From assembly GCF_024763615.1 (NCBI RefSeq), contig NC_077222.1, forward strand, positions 68,014,001 to 68,078,000: a DNA stretch of 64,000 nt, in the 5' to 3' direction. The notes beneath the pieces are model-generated. The model made no database searches. It saw nothing but the letters and a program-made list of their open reading frames with translations, and was not told the origin of the DNA. Shown here in pieces: positions 49,501-59,919 of this stretch (positions within the stretch are counted from its first letter, which is position 1; the number at the start of each line of letters is the position of its first letter). This stretch comes from Phlebotomus papatasi (Eukaryota > Arthropoda > Insecta > Diptera > Psychodidae). The translations under genes were made by a program, and so were the position numbers.

Positions 49501-50020
49501 TGACTCGCTGTGGAAGAAGATTTTCACTAGCCAGAAGGCCTGGTTTGCAGTTCTCCTCATCGTAATCGCCGTATTTGGCTTGGACAGCGTACGAGGCAAG
49601 GAGAACTGAAGCTTCGGGTGGGCAGTAAATGTCCATGGAGAGGATGCCCTGTTTCACTTGGAGGAAGAACAGGTGCTGAGTGATTTCCTGGACAAGTTCC
49701 TCATTGACATTTTCGGGAAAAAATTTGGCATAGAACATAAAGACGCATCCACCTTCATTGGACAAATTGACACTCTGATCGAGGACTTTTTTGTCCATCT
49801 TCAGCCACGACAGATTACCCTTGGAATCTTCATACTGCAGCCCAAAGTACCAGGTTTCCCGCAGACCAATTGTCTGACAAACCAATTCAAAGAGAAATTG
49901 CCCCGTAGCTCGATGTTCCAGATGGAATTCCAGCTCAGAATCGAATGTGATCACCTTCACGGGGAGTTGCTTCTTGGACTTCTTTCGACGGAAGGGGCGC
50001 ATTTTCAGGATATCCACCAT
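44033..50020 (-). CDS. Mer: Merlin (NF2), FERM-domain Hippo-pathway tumour suppressor
   Basis: Merlin links cortical membrane proteins to Hippo signalling. Minus-strand coding exons are 50020-49346, 49274-49065, 48993-48757, 48686-48540, 44624-44314 and 44243-44033, about 596 aa, all in phase. The FERM domain begins [20 protein letters not shown] and includes [39 protein letters not shown] and the F3 lobe [28 protein letters not shown] is the Merlin 'blue box' (YQMTPEMW in Drosophila as I recall it), which separates Merlin from ezrin/radixin/moesin. A coiled coil follows ([20 protein letters not shown]). The C terminus [20 protein letters not shown] and [13 protein letters not shown] matches insect Merlin. 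The start is either MVDILKM or the internal MRPFRRKK. An acceptor-like TTTAG just upstream suggests a 5' UTR intron with a non-coding exon beyond 50272. Confidence 0.95.
46199..46583 (+). mobile_element. Possible 3' end of a retroposon with (TATC)n tail
   Basis: A GC-richer, non-repetitive stretch (for example CTCAGTCAGAGCTAGCC, GACGGCGGTGGCCGC) ends in GATGAATAAATTA directly before (TCTA)n. Ending in a simple repeat is common for I/R1-type LINEs and their SINEs. No coding sequence was recognised. Confidence 0.35.
46548..46583. repeat. (TATC)n microsatellite
   Basis: About eight to nine perfect tetranucleotide units (ATCTATCTATCT...). Confidence 0.9.
47560..47700. repeat. Dispersed repeat shared with 54955-55110
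   Basis: Both stretches run TTAGAACACG, GGGGAAA, CGAGACAG/CGTGACAAG, AACACAAAGAAAAGT, then AAAATGTTTATT. The ends were not defined. Confidence 0.55.
48019..48270 (+). mobile_element. TTAA-flanked CTCTTTC-family MITE, copy d
   Basis: About 252 bp with TTAA on both sides, in a Merlin intron. It matches 38303-38548 throughout and is the cleanest full copy in the window. Confidence 0.85.
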
Positions 50021-50810
50021 ATTCCAACCTAAAGACACAAAATCTCTCTCAGCCAGAGCTTCCCCCTTTGGAATGTGTGGCAACTGTGTAAACAAACAGG
50101 TTGCCCTGTGGCTTTGAGGTTTATTTTTGGCTCAAAACGGAAGTCTCTCTGTCAATGGGGAGTGAGTTGCAGAGAGTCAGAGAAAGCCAGGGGAAAGGCG
50201 CAAAAGGGGGAACATTCGGATTTTAAAAATAGCCCAGAATCACTGAGGCCAAACACACAAACGCGGATTTACCTGATTTTCTCCACCCGAAAATTGTGCA
50301 ACCGCGCTAAATGGACGTGAGACCGAATGTGAATGATCTTGAGCACAATTTCAAGTGGTCACAAATGAATTTAATTGCATTAATTGCGAATTAATCGCTG
50401 ATATGCAGACACCCACCCTCGATACTTCAGTTGCTGCATTCCACAATCATGCCGATTTTCAGACACTTTTTCCACCACTTCCGCTACACCTGCAATCACT
50501 CTTCACTCACTCACTTTTTCTTCAACTCCTTAACTAACTATTTGCACTTTAAACTACGTGGAAGAAGGATTATTTCATAGTTTTTAGTCCTTTACAAAAA
50601 AAAATCTCGAGGCACTTGAGTTTTTTTTCAGTGACGTTTCAAGGAATGTCTGATATCCCAATAAAATTTTATCCAATGTGGAGGAACAGTTGGAAATATC
50701 TGAAATGTCTTAGGACAAAATAAGAACATGGAATGCAATATGAAAATGAGAGAAATTGCCTCGGAAATTGCTCTTATTTTTTTACTCTTTGAATTTTGAA
50801 AACAGGATTA

Positions 50811-51361
50811 CACTCGACTCTTCGTTATCCGGCTGACTGGAGGACAAAATGACATTTAGGTTTTTTGAATAATCAACGGTTTTGTATTTTGTGCTATGTG
50901 AATTTATTTTCTGTCTGACAAAGAACAAGAGAATTTTCTTCATGGTATGCTTATGTTTCATTTCTAATCACAATTACAGTAGACTCTCACTCAATCGGCT
51001 CTTTATCAATCGGGTGACAAATTTTGTTGACAATTTTCACGCTTAATTATGAAGCTAATTCGCTCAAATTTGCTGTAGTTCTTCCTATTTTATCGTGATT
51101 CTTTATAATTGAGCACTTTTTGTGGAATTTACAAAGGTTTTGACGCTCAATTCAATCGCTAAACCGGATGACATTTTGCCCCATATTCCCAATTGAGAGA
51201 GAGTCTACTGTATGTTTTAAAAACTTCGAAACAATGGTAATAATACTTTAATTCACTCTGGAGAAACTATGTTTAGTAAAAATAATTTTGAATACATCAA
51301 CCGCCAGTGTTTAGCAGTTGTCACCCGGATAACGAAGTGCCGGATAACGAAGAGCTGAGTG
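50811..51361 (+). mobile_element. CTCTTCGTTATCCGG MITE, copy A, with a nested insert
   Basis: TA on both sides. Left end CACTCGACTCTTCGTTATCC, right end GGATAACGAAGAGCTGAGTG. At 50977-51210 it carries a CAGTAGACTCTC MITE; without it the element is about 317 bp. The right arm has a doubled CGGATAACGAAG. Its right TA is the left TA of copy B. Confidence 0.88.
50977..51210 (-). mobile_element. CAGTAGACTCTC...CAATCG MITE, copy 2, nested in copy A
   Basis: 234 bp with TA on both sides (CAATTA before it, TATGTTTTAAAA after it). It is the reverse complement of 27691-27924. Confidence 0.9.
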
Positions 51362-51363
51362 TA

Positions 51364-51697
51364 CAGTAGACTCTTCGATATCCGGCTGACTGGGGGACAA
51401 AATGACATTTAGGTTTTTTGAATGATCAACGGTTTTTCTATTTTGTGCAGTGTGAATTTATTTTCTGTCTGACAAAGAACAAGAGAATTTTTTTCATGGT
51501 GTGCTTATGTTTCATTTTTTATCACAATTTTTTATCACAAAAATTATGTATTAAAAACTTCGATACAATGTTAATAATACTTTAATTCACTCTGGACAAA
51601 CTTCATGGTTAGTGAAAATAATTTTGAATATATCAACCGCCAGTGTTTGGCAGCTGTCACCCGGATATCGAAGTGCTGGATATCGAAGAGTCTACTG
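51364..51697 (+). mobile_element. CTCTTCGATATCCGG MITE, copy B (uninterrupted)
   Basis: 334 bp flanked by TA: CAGTAGACTCTTCGATATCC to GGATATCGAAGAGTCTACTG. It is a direct repeat of copy A and shows the empty site (ATCACAATTTTTTATCACAA then TGTATTAAAAAC) where copy A has its insert. It ends about 230 bp before the G-beta-5 ATG. Confidence 0.92.
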
Positions 51698-51926
51698 TAT
51701 TACAAAAGGAAACTTTTTTTTAGTACAAGACAATGCATGGAAATATCACTTCTCCATTCAGATTTGTCCCATGGACTCGAGCCATATTCAGTAGACAAGT
51801 ATCTTATAGGGATACTTTCGTCAAGTTTTTCATTGAGTGAAGAAAAACATTAAGTGCTGTTTTCTCTCGAAAAACCCAAATTTTGTGCTAGATTTTCTCT
51901 TCAGTGAAGTGATTAAGTAACGTGAA

Positions 51927-53337
51927 ATGGAGCAGAAAGACCAGAAGGAGCAGAAAACTGCAAAAATTGCCGTTGAGCAATCCCTTCACCCAAATAACAG
52001 TGAGAAAATTGCTTCACTGACAAAAGAAGCTGAATCCCTTAAGGCAAAACTCGATGAAGAGCGCCAGAAACTAAATGATTTATCATGTAAGCTATTTAAA
52101 AAGATTTTTCAACTAAATTTATGATATTTTTCTCACATTTTTCCTCAAAATTTGGTGATTTTCCGAGTCTTTGTGTAAATGAAAAAAAATCGATTTTCCG
52201 CCATATTAAACTTAACGAAACCCGGATAATTTTTATCCACGCGCCAAAATTTGAAATTTTGCAGTATCAACGGTTGCTGATCGCCTGGAAATGATCACGT
52301 ACTTGAACATTAAGCCAAGGAGAGTACTAAAGGGTCACCAGGCAAAGGTTCTATGTCTGGATTGGTCTCCGGACAAGAGGAAGATTGTTTCCTCATCCCA
52401 AGATGGGAAATTGATTGTTTGGGATGCTTTTACCACTAATAAGGAACATGCTGTTACAATGCCAACGACTTGGGTAATGGCCTGTGCTTATGCCCCATCT
52501 GGGAACTTGGTGGCTTGCGGAGGGCTTGACAATAAAGTTACAGTTTATCCAATAACACTTGAAGAAGACATTTCGGGGAGGAAGAAAACTGTGGGAACCC
52601 ATACAAGTTACATGTCTTGCTGCATCTTTCCGAACTCCGATCAGCAGATACTGACGGGTAGTGGGGATTCAACATGCGCTCTCTGGGATGTGGAATCAGG
52701 ACAATTGCTGCAGAGCTTCCATGGACACACTGGGGATGTGATGTCCATTGATTTGGCGCCAAATGAGACGGGGAATACTTTTGTGTCTGGAAGTTGCGAT
52801 AAAATGGCTTTCATCTGGGACATGAGGTCAGGGAATGTGGTGCAATCGTTCGAGGGGCATCAATCTGATGTGAATAGCGTCAAATTCCATCCAAGTGGAG
52901 ATGCTATCTCCACTGGATCTGATGATAGCACTGTGAGTTGATTTTTCTGTCATTCCTCAATTCCTGGAATTTACTACCGATTCCCTTCCAGTGCCGTCTA
53001 TTCGATATGCGTGCTGACAAGGAAGTTGCTGTCTATTCCAAGGAGAGTATTATCTTTGGAGTGAATTCTGTGGATTTTTCGGTTAGTGGAAGGCTTCTTT
53101 TTGCTGGATACAATGACTACACCATCAATGTCTGGGACACTCTCAAGGCTCAGCGCGTCTGCTTGCTCTATGGACATGAGAATAAGGTGTCATGCCTCCA
53201 AGTGTCTCCAGATGGAACAGCTCTGGCCACAGGAAGCTGGGATTTCACCCTCAGGGTAAATCACTCATAGCACTCAAAGGTTCCTGAAGTTCTTCTCATG
53301 ACTATTTTTTGTATCTTCTTTCCAGGTTTGGGCTTAA
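51927..53337 (+). CDS. Gbeta5: G-protein beta subunit 5 (G-beta-5)
   Basis: G-beta-5 partners R7-type RGS proteins rather than G-gamma and tunes heterotrimeric G-protein signalling in neurons. Exons are 51927-52086, 52265-52932, 52992-53255 and 53326-53337, about 367 aa, in phase. The N-terminal helix ([20 protein letters not shown]) is followed by a seven-bladed WD40 propeller: [100 protein letters not shown] and [16 protein letters not shown]...EERxKL and [20 protein letters not shown] favour beta-5 over the beta-1 type. The last coding exon has only three codons plus the stop (VWA), a small but convincing exon because every G-beta ends in V-W-(A/N). Confidence 0.96.
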
Positions 53338-53669
53338 AATCTTCGCAAATGTTTTTTGCTCCTCTAGTCTAGTCTCGGATGTTGTCTGTTTAGTCCAGGA
53401 TAAGATAAGAATCTCCAGTATATGCCGCTGCATTTACCATAAAAATTCAACCAAAGTTTAGCCAAAAAATGTTTATGTTTAATGTGAATTTGATTGTTTT
53501 ATTTTTACATCAAAAACATTATGAAAATCTTTGGAAATTTCAAAGATTGGGCAGGAATGTTTTTTGTCTGTTTTCACAGAAAATTATTTTTTGGGGCAGA
53601 ATCATCCGATGCATCTTACAAAATCATATTCATCATCAAGTTCTACTCGGATTCAAGTGAGCATCTGTA

Positions 53670-53871
53670 GGGGAATTCTGTAACAGTATGACAATGTCAT
53701 GACAAATTTTCATGATGAATTCCGGAAGAACAACATTAAAGTCTAACGAGCATGTAATGGTCATTGTCGTCATTGTGAAGGTTTAAGGTTTAAGTAACTG
53801 AATTTTTCCGAATTTACCACAAAAAATTTTAAATTTGTCATATGACATTGTCATACTGTTACAGAATCCCC
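53670..53871. mobile_element. MITE with GGGGAATTCTGTAACAGTATG termini
   Basis: 202 bp with TA on both sides. Left end GGGGAATTCTGTAACAGTAT then GACAATGTCATGACA; right end CATATGACATTGTCA then TACTGTTACAGAATCCCC. Long, well preserved inverted arms. Single copy here. Confidence 0.88.
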
Positions 53872-54038
53872 TACCTGGTCGGTCACATTTTCTACTTTCG
53901 TTTTTCTTGTAGCATCTGGCTAACTATCTGGCTTATATAACAAGTAAATAATAAAATAATAATAATAATAATAATTAAATAATATTGTTTGTAATTTCTA
54001 GCTAACCAAAGCAATAATTTTCGATTTGATTAATTTTT

Positions 54039-54432
54039 ATCCCTTTAAGGACGATTGGGTCACCCGTGACCCATACAGAAAATAATTTTTCCTGACTACC
54101 TGAAGTTATTTCTTTCTAATGTTTGTATACATAATCACAAAGTAGAAAGATGTAGGAATCTAGGATATTTTTGCAAATCTCCAGCTATTATTTGCTATCA
54201 AATCAATCAAATCAAATAAAAAAATAACGAATTTTCAAATTTTCACGTTAGTGCTTGAATTTTAATATTTTTAATATTTCTAATTTTTTAAAGCAAAAAC
54301 CTCTTGGGACTAGAAACTATAATAACTATACATAATATTTCTCAACAAAGTAAAAATTATAGTTTATTGGTATTTTCAGGAAAGCTTCATAATGTTCATG
54401 GGTCATGTATGACCCAATCGTCCCTAAAGGTA
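54039..54432. mobile_element. CCCTTTAAGGACGATTGGGTCA MITE, copy 2
   Basis: About 394 bp from CCCTTTAAGGACGATTGGGT to GACCCAATCGTCCCTAAAGG. Arms include GTGACCC and GGGTCAT. The outer TTAA is degraded (TATC / GTAA). Confidence 0.72.
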
Positions 54433-54677
54433 AAAAAACACCGAATTTGTCTAGTGGATTTTCGAGGATTTGAAGTTAGACTGTTTCATGTTTTTGTTTA
54501 AGTGTGCGCAAAATAGTTGATTATTATTATTATTATAAATAGTTAATTATTGTACATGACTTCAAAAATGGAAAAAAAATTCATAATCAATGAACCCGAA
54601 ATCATCCACATATTATGCCCGGAAGATAGCGATGATGCCGACAAGTAAACTAGTCGTCTGGAAAATTTTGTGCTTTT

Positions 54678-54846
54678 TTACCTTTAAGGACGATTGGGTC
54701 ATATATGACCTATAGATTTCCAGGACTCCTAGGGTTGGGAAAATTTATTTTTAACCGTAAATCTCTTATTTAGGCTAAAATATCGAGGGAAACTTGATTT
54801 CGTTGAATTTCGCTCAGCGGAAAGCTTCTCGTCCTTAAAGGGTTAA
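54678..54846. mobile_element. CCTTTAAGGACGATTGGGTCAT MITE, copy 3
   Basis: About 169 bp from TACCTTTAAGGACGATTGGG to CTTCTCGTCCTTAAAGGGTTAA. Its right half follows the 32066 type (AGAACGA/TCGTCC), its left half the 54039 type. Confidence 0.7.
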
Positions 54847-56304
54847 GGGATGAACCTGAATTACATGGAGAATTAACCTTTTTTAGCACTATTACTGTTC
54901 TCAATTCTCAAGCGTTTCTATCAAGTTCGAGTGCAAAATTGATTCTTTATTTGTGTTGGTTCGTGTCACGACTGTTTGCTAGTTTTAGAACACGACAAGG
55001 GCGGGGAAATGGGGGAAAATAGTCGAGACAGGAACCAACACAAAGAAAAGTTAATAATGCAGAACCACTTGAAAACAGTAAAGTATTAAAAAATGTTTAT
55101 TGAGAAAGTTTTCCCTTTTAAATTTTTCATTGGAACAGCACCATAAATCGATAGATAAACTACCTAAGAATTTACCAAAAAACAATACAGAAGTCAATTT
55201 GAAGATACAGAGGCGAATCCAAAACGGGCGTTTTTTCAATTTCCCATTACAACTATTTCACCGGATTGGCGGGAAATATAGCAAAAAAAACTTGTGGATT
55301 GATTGAAATTAATTAATTTTTTTTTAAAGAAAAATAAACGCAGAAGTACACGAGAACAGACATGCACTAAAAATGTTCAGGATATGAGATGCTGAGTTGA
55401 TCACGTAATAAATTCACCGGTGTGCGATCGTATTTTCGAAATGTTTCAAAAGAAACTTTCACACAACTTATCACGTATTTTGAGTGTTTTTCACATGACA
55501 CCTTGTGCGAAAAGTTCACGAAATACTCACAAAAGTCGATCCAAGAACTGTGAATTTCTCATAAACTCCATGAATTTCAGTTTTCACCCGCAGGAGAAAG
55601 ATTTCCTCTTTTCTTTTTTTTGTATTTTTTTTTCATTGAAATTGCACCATAATTCAGGCTCTCCTTTAAGCCATATAAGAAATGTAGTTAATCCTTTTTT
55701 TCACTTTCTGGCGGTTAAAGCGTTGACGGTGAAAAATTGCCTGAAAAATTGGCGCCGAAAAAAAATTTGCATACATCACGGCGTTTCCGTAACTTATTCC
55801 AAAGACCTCTCCTGTGGGTATGCAATTTTCTGTGTCACTGGAGTCAATTCGCGGGCTTTTTTCGGATCCTGAGAATTTCATTGAAAGCGGAACTATCCCT
55901 GTACCATGAACCAGATTGACGGGAATGAAGTATTTTCGCAATGCGTAAAAAGATGTAAGGTAGAAGTAGAACTTGCTTGTTGTCTTTCTGTGTTCTTTCT
56001 TGGCTTTAATTAATCAGAACTTCTGATTAATTTATTCTGAGATTTTAATCTGAAAAAGATAACAAGCAAGTTCTAATCAAAAGTAAATTTGCTTAATTTA
56101 AGACTAATCGGTTCCGCGGCTAAAATCCCTGCTGTTATTATAAATTCCCAAAGACTGATTGGGTTGTGCCTTGCCGTCCCTTAGGATTAGCCCTCTGAAT
56201 GGGAGGTGAAGGGTGTGCATCTTTAGGTAGGGAGCTAATGTGCCTTCTGATGGTACGCTCTCAATAGATAGTTAGTCAATCCTGAGCTACGAATCAACAC
56301 ACCT

Positions 56305-56700
56305 TTAACTCTTTCGTCTTCTTTGGGACTCTGGGTACCCATGGAAAAAAGAATTTTTTTAGACTATGTAGAATCGATAAAAATCCGATTCTTCTGGATA
56401 AGTACAAACTATAAGGATGTCCAAATCTAGGATATTTTTTGCAGGATCCCAATTAACTCCTGAGCTTAGATATTTTTGGTCAAAAATCGTGAATTTTCGA
56501 TTTTCTGCTTCCTTGCAGATATTGTGACTTTTTTGATATTTCTAGACCCGAATAAGGAAAAACCTTTTGGGGCCAATAAGTATGATAACTAACAATTACA
56601 GATTACATAAATTCGAAAAACAATTTTTTCTTAAATTTTCAAGAAAATTGTTCAAACTATGGGTACTCTCGTCCCCAAAAATCTAGAATCTAAGTCCTCG
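56305..56700 (+). mobile_element. CTCTTTC-family MITE, diverged copy e
   Basis: Starts TTAACTCTTTCGTCTTCTTT then GGGACTCTGGGTACCC and keeps AAAAATCCGATTCTTCTGGA and CCTGAGCTTAGATATTTTTG. The right end is not clear (GGGTACTCTCGTCCCC near 56665). Confidence 0.6.
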
Positions 56701-57299
56701 GTTGTTTTGATCTCACATTTAGTACTTTTGATGATTCCTTTCTTGTCCTTCAACATTTTTTTCGTATTCCACGTATCACATTAATAAAGCTCCAAAAATT
56801 AATCCTATCCTGAGTGTCCTGAGGTCTTGGAGAAATTCAGTAGTTGGAATTTCTAATGGTGTTGAGAAAAAGTGCTTTCCCTGCCCAAGAAGCTAGGACG
56901 TTGCAGAGAGAACTTATCCTGCGTTAACCCTTATTTTGTAGTAACAAAATTTTCATATCTCTGATTTAGGCACTTGACTAAATCTAAATTCCTCCTGAAG
57001 CCTGAGGATACTGCCAATTTGAGACCTCAAGCCCCTCAAGCACAGAGAGGGATTATTCCAAGGATCTTGATCTAGAACCTTAGGAATGAATTAAGCCAAT
57101 CTATTTTTTAACTTGTGGAAGATTGACTTTTTTTTTGTAGAATCCTGAATTAGTAAATCCCAAGACCAGGAAAGAAAAGCAGTAGAAAAACGTTATTTTA
57201 TAGTGAATTAAATTTTGAATTTACTAAAAAGCGCCCTCTCTTCATTCAACAAAAAAACACAAGTTGAAAGCCTTTCAAGTGAAATTCGAACATTGCTGT

Positions 57300-58800
57300 T
57301 TATAGGTTTCCATGCCGGATCCCGAAAACCTCATCAAAGTTACCATTGAAAAGTATTACAAAAATTTTCTTGGGTAGAAGCATTTTGGTAAATTTCACGG
57401 TGGTCGTCAAATTCATCATCATGGCCAGAGAAAATATGGAATTTGTTTCCGAAGAAATTCTGTGTGAAGTGGATGTGTTTTGAGTGTGGTGTGTTGAGTG
57501 AGCCATTTCCACGGGTGAGCACCTGTGTGAAAGGAATATTGCGACGGAGCTGGTGAAAAGCAGCGGGCAGAAGAAGCCTGGGATGAGAAAAAAGTGAAAA
57601 TGTCAATTGACGAATGTCGACGAAGGAGTTCTTTTTCCATTGTTTGGTTGTGAGAAAATCCAGTGAATTACTGTGCTTTTGCCACCAAGGAACCCATCCA
57701 CGATCCCAGGATCACCGTCCACCGAGGATTTCAAATGGTAATTTTCTATGGGAATTATAGAGTGAATTTGTGGTGGAATTTCCCGAATGTGAAAACGCAA
57801 TCCAAGAGTGCCATTTGTGTTGGCTCTTTGCTTGTTCCGAATGGACGGATAAAAAAGAGGCATTTTGTGTGAGTTTTTTGTGAGATTCCACCTTTTCTGG
57901 TCCACCTTGCCCACACATACTCTCCATCTCATCTCCTGCTCCCACTGAGTCAGATCTCCGGTGACCAGAAGACCAATTTTTCATGGTAATTCAACAATAA
58001 ACCACCCACATTGGTCCCAAAACATAAGATTCAGTCTCCTATCTCTTTCACTCTCTGGAATTTATTCAAATTCTTCAATTCTGGCTTTTCTGCTCTCCAG
58101 ACACTTCCCCAAACATTTCCTTTAGTTCCCTATTACCCCCAATACCACCCAAAGAGGATCATTATCCTCTAGATTTAAGCATTCTCCTCAAAGTCCACTG
58201 CAACTAAAATACCCATTGAGAAAAAAAGAGAATAATTATGTGGCTGGGATTGTTGGTGTGGCCCAGGAGACGAAAGGAAAGGCACGTAGAGCGTAGAGAA
58301 AAGAACCACAGAGCAAAGGTGCAAGAGAGAGAGATCCGGAGAAGACGAAGAAAAAAAAACGGCAAAGTGAAGAAAAATTCCGGAATGGCACAAAACTCAC
58401 TTTTGCTGTGCCCTCTTCTATCATCGCCATGTGTACCACCACTTTGCCACTTTTCTTTTATTTATTTACGAGGCTCTATACCAGCCACTTTATTGAACTT
58501 ATATTTTCACCCAAAAGGAGCCCCTGTCCCTCGCAGAGGGCTCAGAAATCCGAGGCACGCATTTAACAGTCAGAATTTTAATGATGAAAATATTCATTGG
58601 GTGATTTATATGAGCATTTTGGAGGAGGCACACGCTCTGGCGGACTTGCCAGCCACCGGGAGGAATGTGGCTGGAGGAGGTGTTGGTGGAGGGTGAGGTG
58701 AATTGGCAGAAGGAAAGGGAGAAAATAAGTAAGGCTCGCGAGAGGTTTTGGAAAGCTGGAGGGATTGGGATTGTAAGATTGGCCACGTAGTAAATATTCC
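57300..58800. other. GC-richer, repeat-poor block; possible 5' exon/promoter region
   Basis: This block differs from its AT-rich, transposon-filled surroundings. It has many short frames on both strands (57300-57984 minus; 58238-58696 plus; 58499-58806 minus), none with a recognisable family. It may be the promoter and 5' UTR of a gene extending beyond the window. One candidate coding exon is listed separately. Confidence 0.3.
58610..58692 (+). CDS. Weak candidate first coding exon
   Basis: ATG opens MSILEEAHALADLPATGRNV followed by AGGGVGGG and a good donor (GGAGG|GTGAGG). Glycine-rich starts like this occur in insect regulators, but there is no downstream exon visible in the remaining 5 kb and no family match. 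Treat as a hypothesis only. Confidence 0.2.
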
Positions 58801-59104
58801 ATTCAATCCATTTGTAGAAGAGTTGTTTTGCCAGGTTTACAATGACTCAAGTTGGTGGTTGTTGATGATATATCGATGTCCTGAATGATTTTAAAAATAT
58901 TTCATAAAGATTCAATGGATATAAATTTCAAACTCTCAAAGATTTTCAGAGCAAATGGCAAATCAATTTTGAATAATTTATAATTTATTTTTGAATCGGT
59001 AAAAAATTAAAAAGGTTCAGCTAAAAATTAAATGAAGGCACTTAGCTTTATTCCAAAAATTAATAAATGTTAAGGTACAAATATAAAGGTTGAACTGGAA
59101 TTGT

Positions 59105-59590
59105 TTAAGCCGGTGGCGGCCAAAATCCCGAAAGCCAAAATTCCAAATGGGCCAAAATCCCGAATGTTAAAAATCGTGAAAGGGATGAAATTATATGGAG
59201 GAAAATGTATAGAATAATTTCCCAAGACACAGAAGATTTCCCTTTGCCTCCAACAAGCGCGGGTGCAATCGTGGGAGTAGCTATGACACTTTTAAGAATT
59301 CGGGATTTTGGCTTTCGGTATTTTGGCCCATTCGGGATTTTGGCGTTCGGGATTTTGGCTTTCGGGATTTTGACCGGGACCCTTAAGCGATTTCTGATAA
59401 ATTTTGCTTTATTTGCTGCCCAAAATTGACAATTTCCTTGCCTTAACCATACCGCCATATATTTGCTTAAACGGGTCCCGGTCCTTTTCTGGAAGGTTAG
59501 GAAGTGGGCGGTATGGTTAAGGCAAGGAAATAGTCAATTTTGGGCCGTAAATATAGCAAAATTTATCAGAAATCGCTTAATCTATGCCCA
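59105..59590. repeat. Two-part inverted repeat with TTCGGGATTTTGGC units
   Basis: GGCCAAAATCCCGAAAGCCA (59120) faces tandem TTCGGGATTTTGGC-type units at 59300-59375 on the other strand. Next, 59390-59457 (GCGATTTCTGATAAATTTTG ... CCTTGCCTTAACCATACCGCC) is the reverse complement of 59500-59580. Frames on both strands therefore share AVWLRQGN(C/S)QFWA. A similar TTCGGGATTTTGGCC occurs at 11355. Confidence 0.78.
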
Positions 59591-59919
59591 GGGTGCCAAA
59601 ATGACCCATTATCTCCTTATTATTCAAGTTTCAAATAATTTAATTACCAGTTTAATTTTTTTAGCCACAAAGAATTAATTGACCATGCTATTTAATATTT
59701 TGCAGCCGAAATCAATTTAATTTCTAGATTAAATTGATTTCTTCTTGCACACTTTTTAAGTAAGGATAATTTCTTGAAATCAAATCGAAATTTACATCTT
59801 TTTCTTTCTCAAACCTTTTGTGTTTATCTGACTCTTTTGCACTCAAATTTAAATTGAACTAAAACAAATGAATTTGTTGTTACGGTCAAGAAATAGGGAT
59901 GATATCGAATTTTGATTTA

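Larger units (their letters stand above)
50021..51926. other. Divergent intergenic region between Merlin and G-beta-5
   Basis: 50021-50600 is likely the Merlin 5' region; GATTTTCTCC preceded by GGATTTACCT at about 50271 reads as a 5' UTR splice donor on the minus strand. 50811-51697 is two tandem MITEs, one with a nested element. 51700-51926 is the G-beta-5 promoter and 5' UTR. Confidence 0.6.
53338..57299. other. Gene-free region after G-beta-5
   Basis: Contains the G-beta-5 3' UTR, MITEs at 53670-53871, 54039-54432, 54678-54846 and 56305-56700, and dispersed repeats (54955-55110; 55770-55900). Frames such as 55420-55872 show no family resemblance. Confidence 0.55.

Noticed and set aside
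55420..55872. 150-aa plus-strand frame
   Set aside because: AT-rich, overlaps a dispersed repeat (55770-55900), no family resemblance or splice context.
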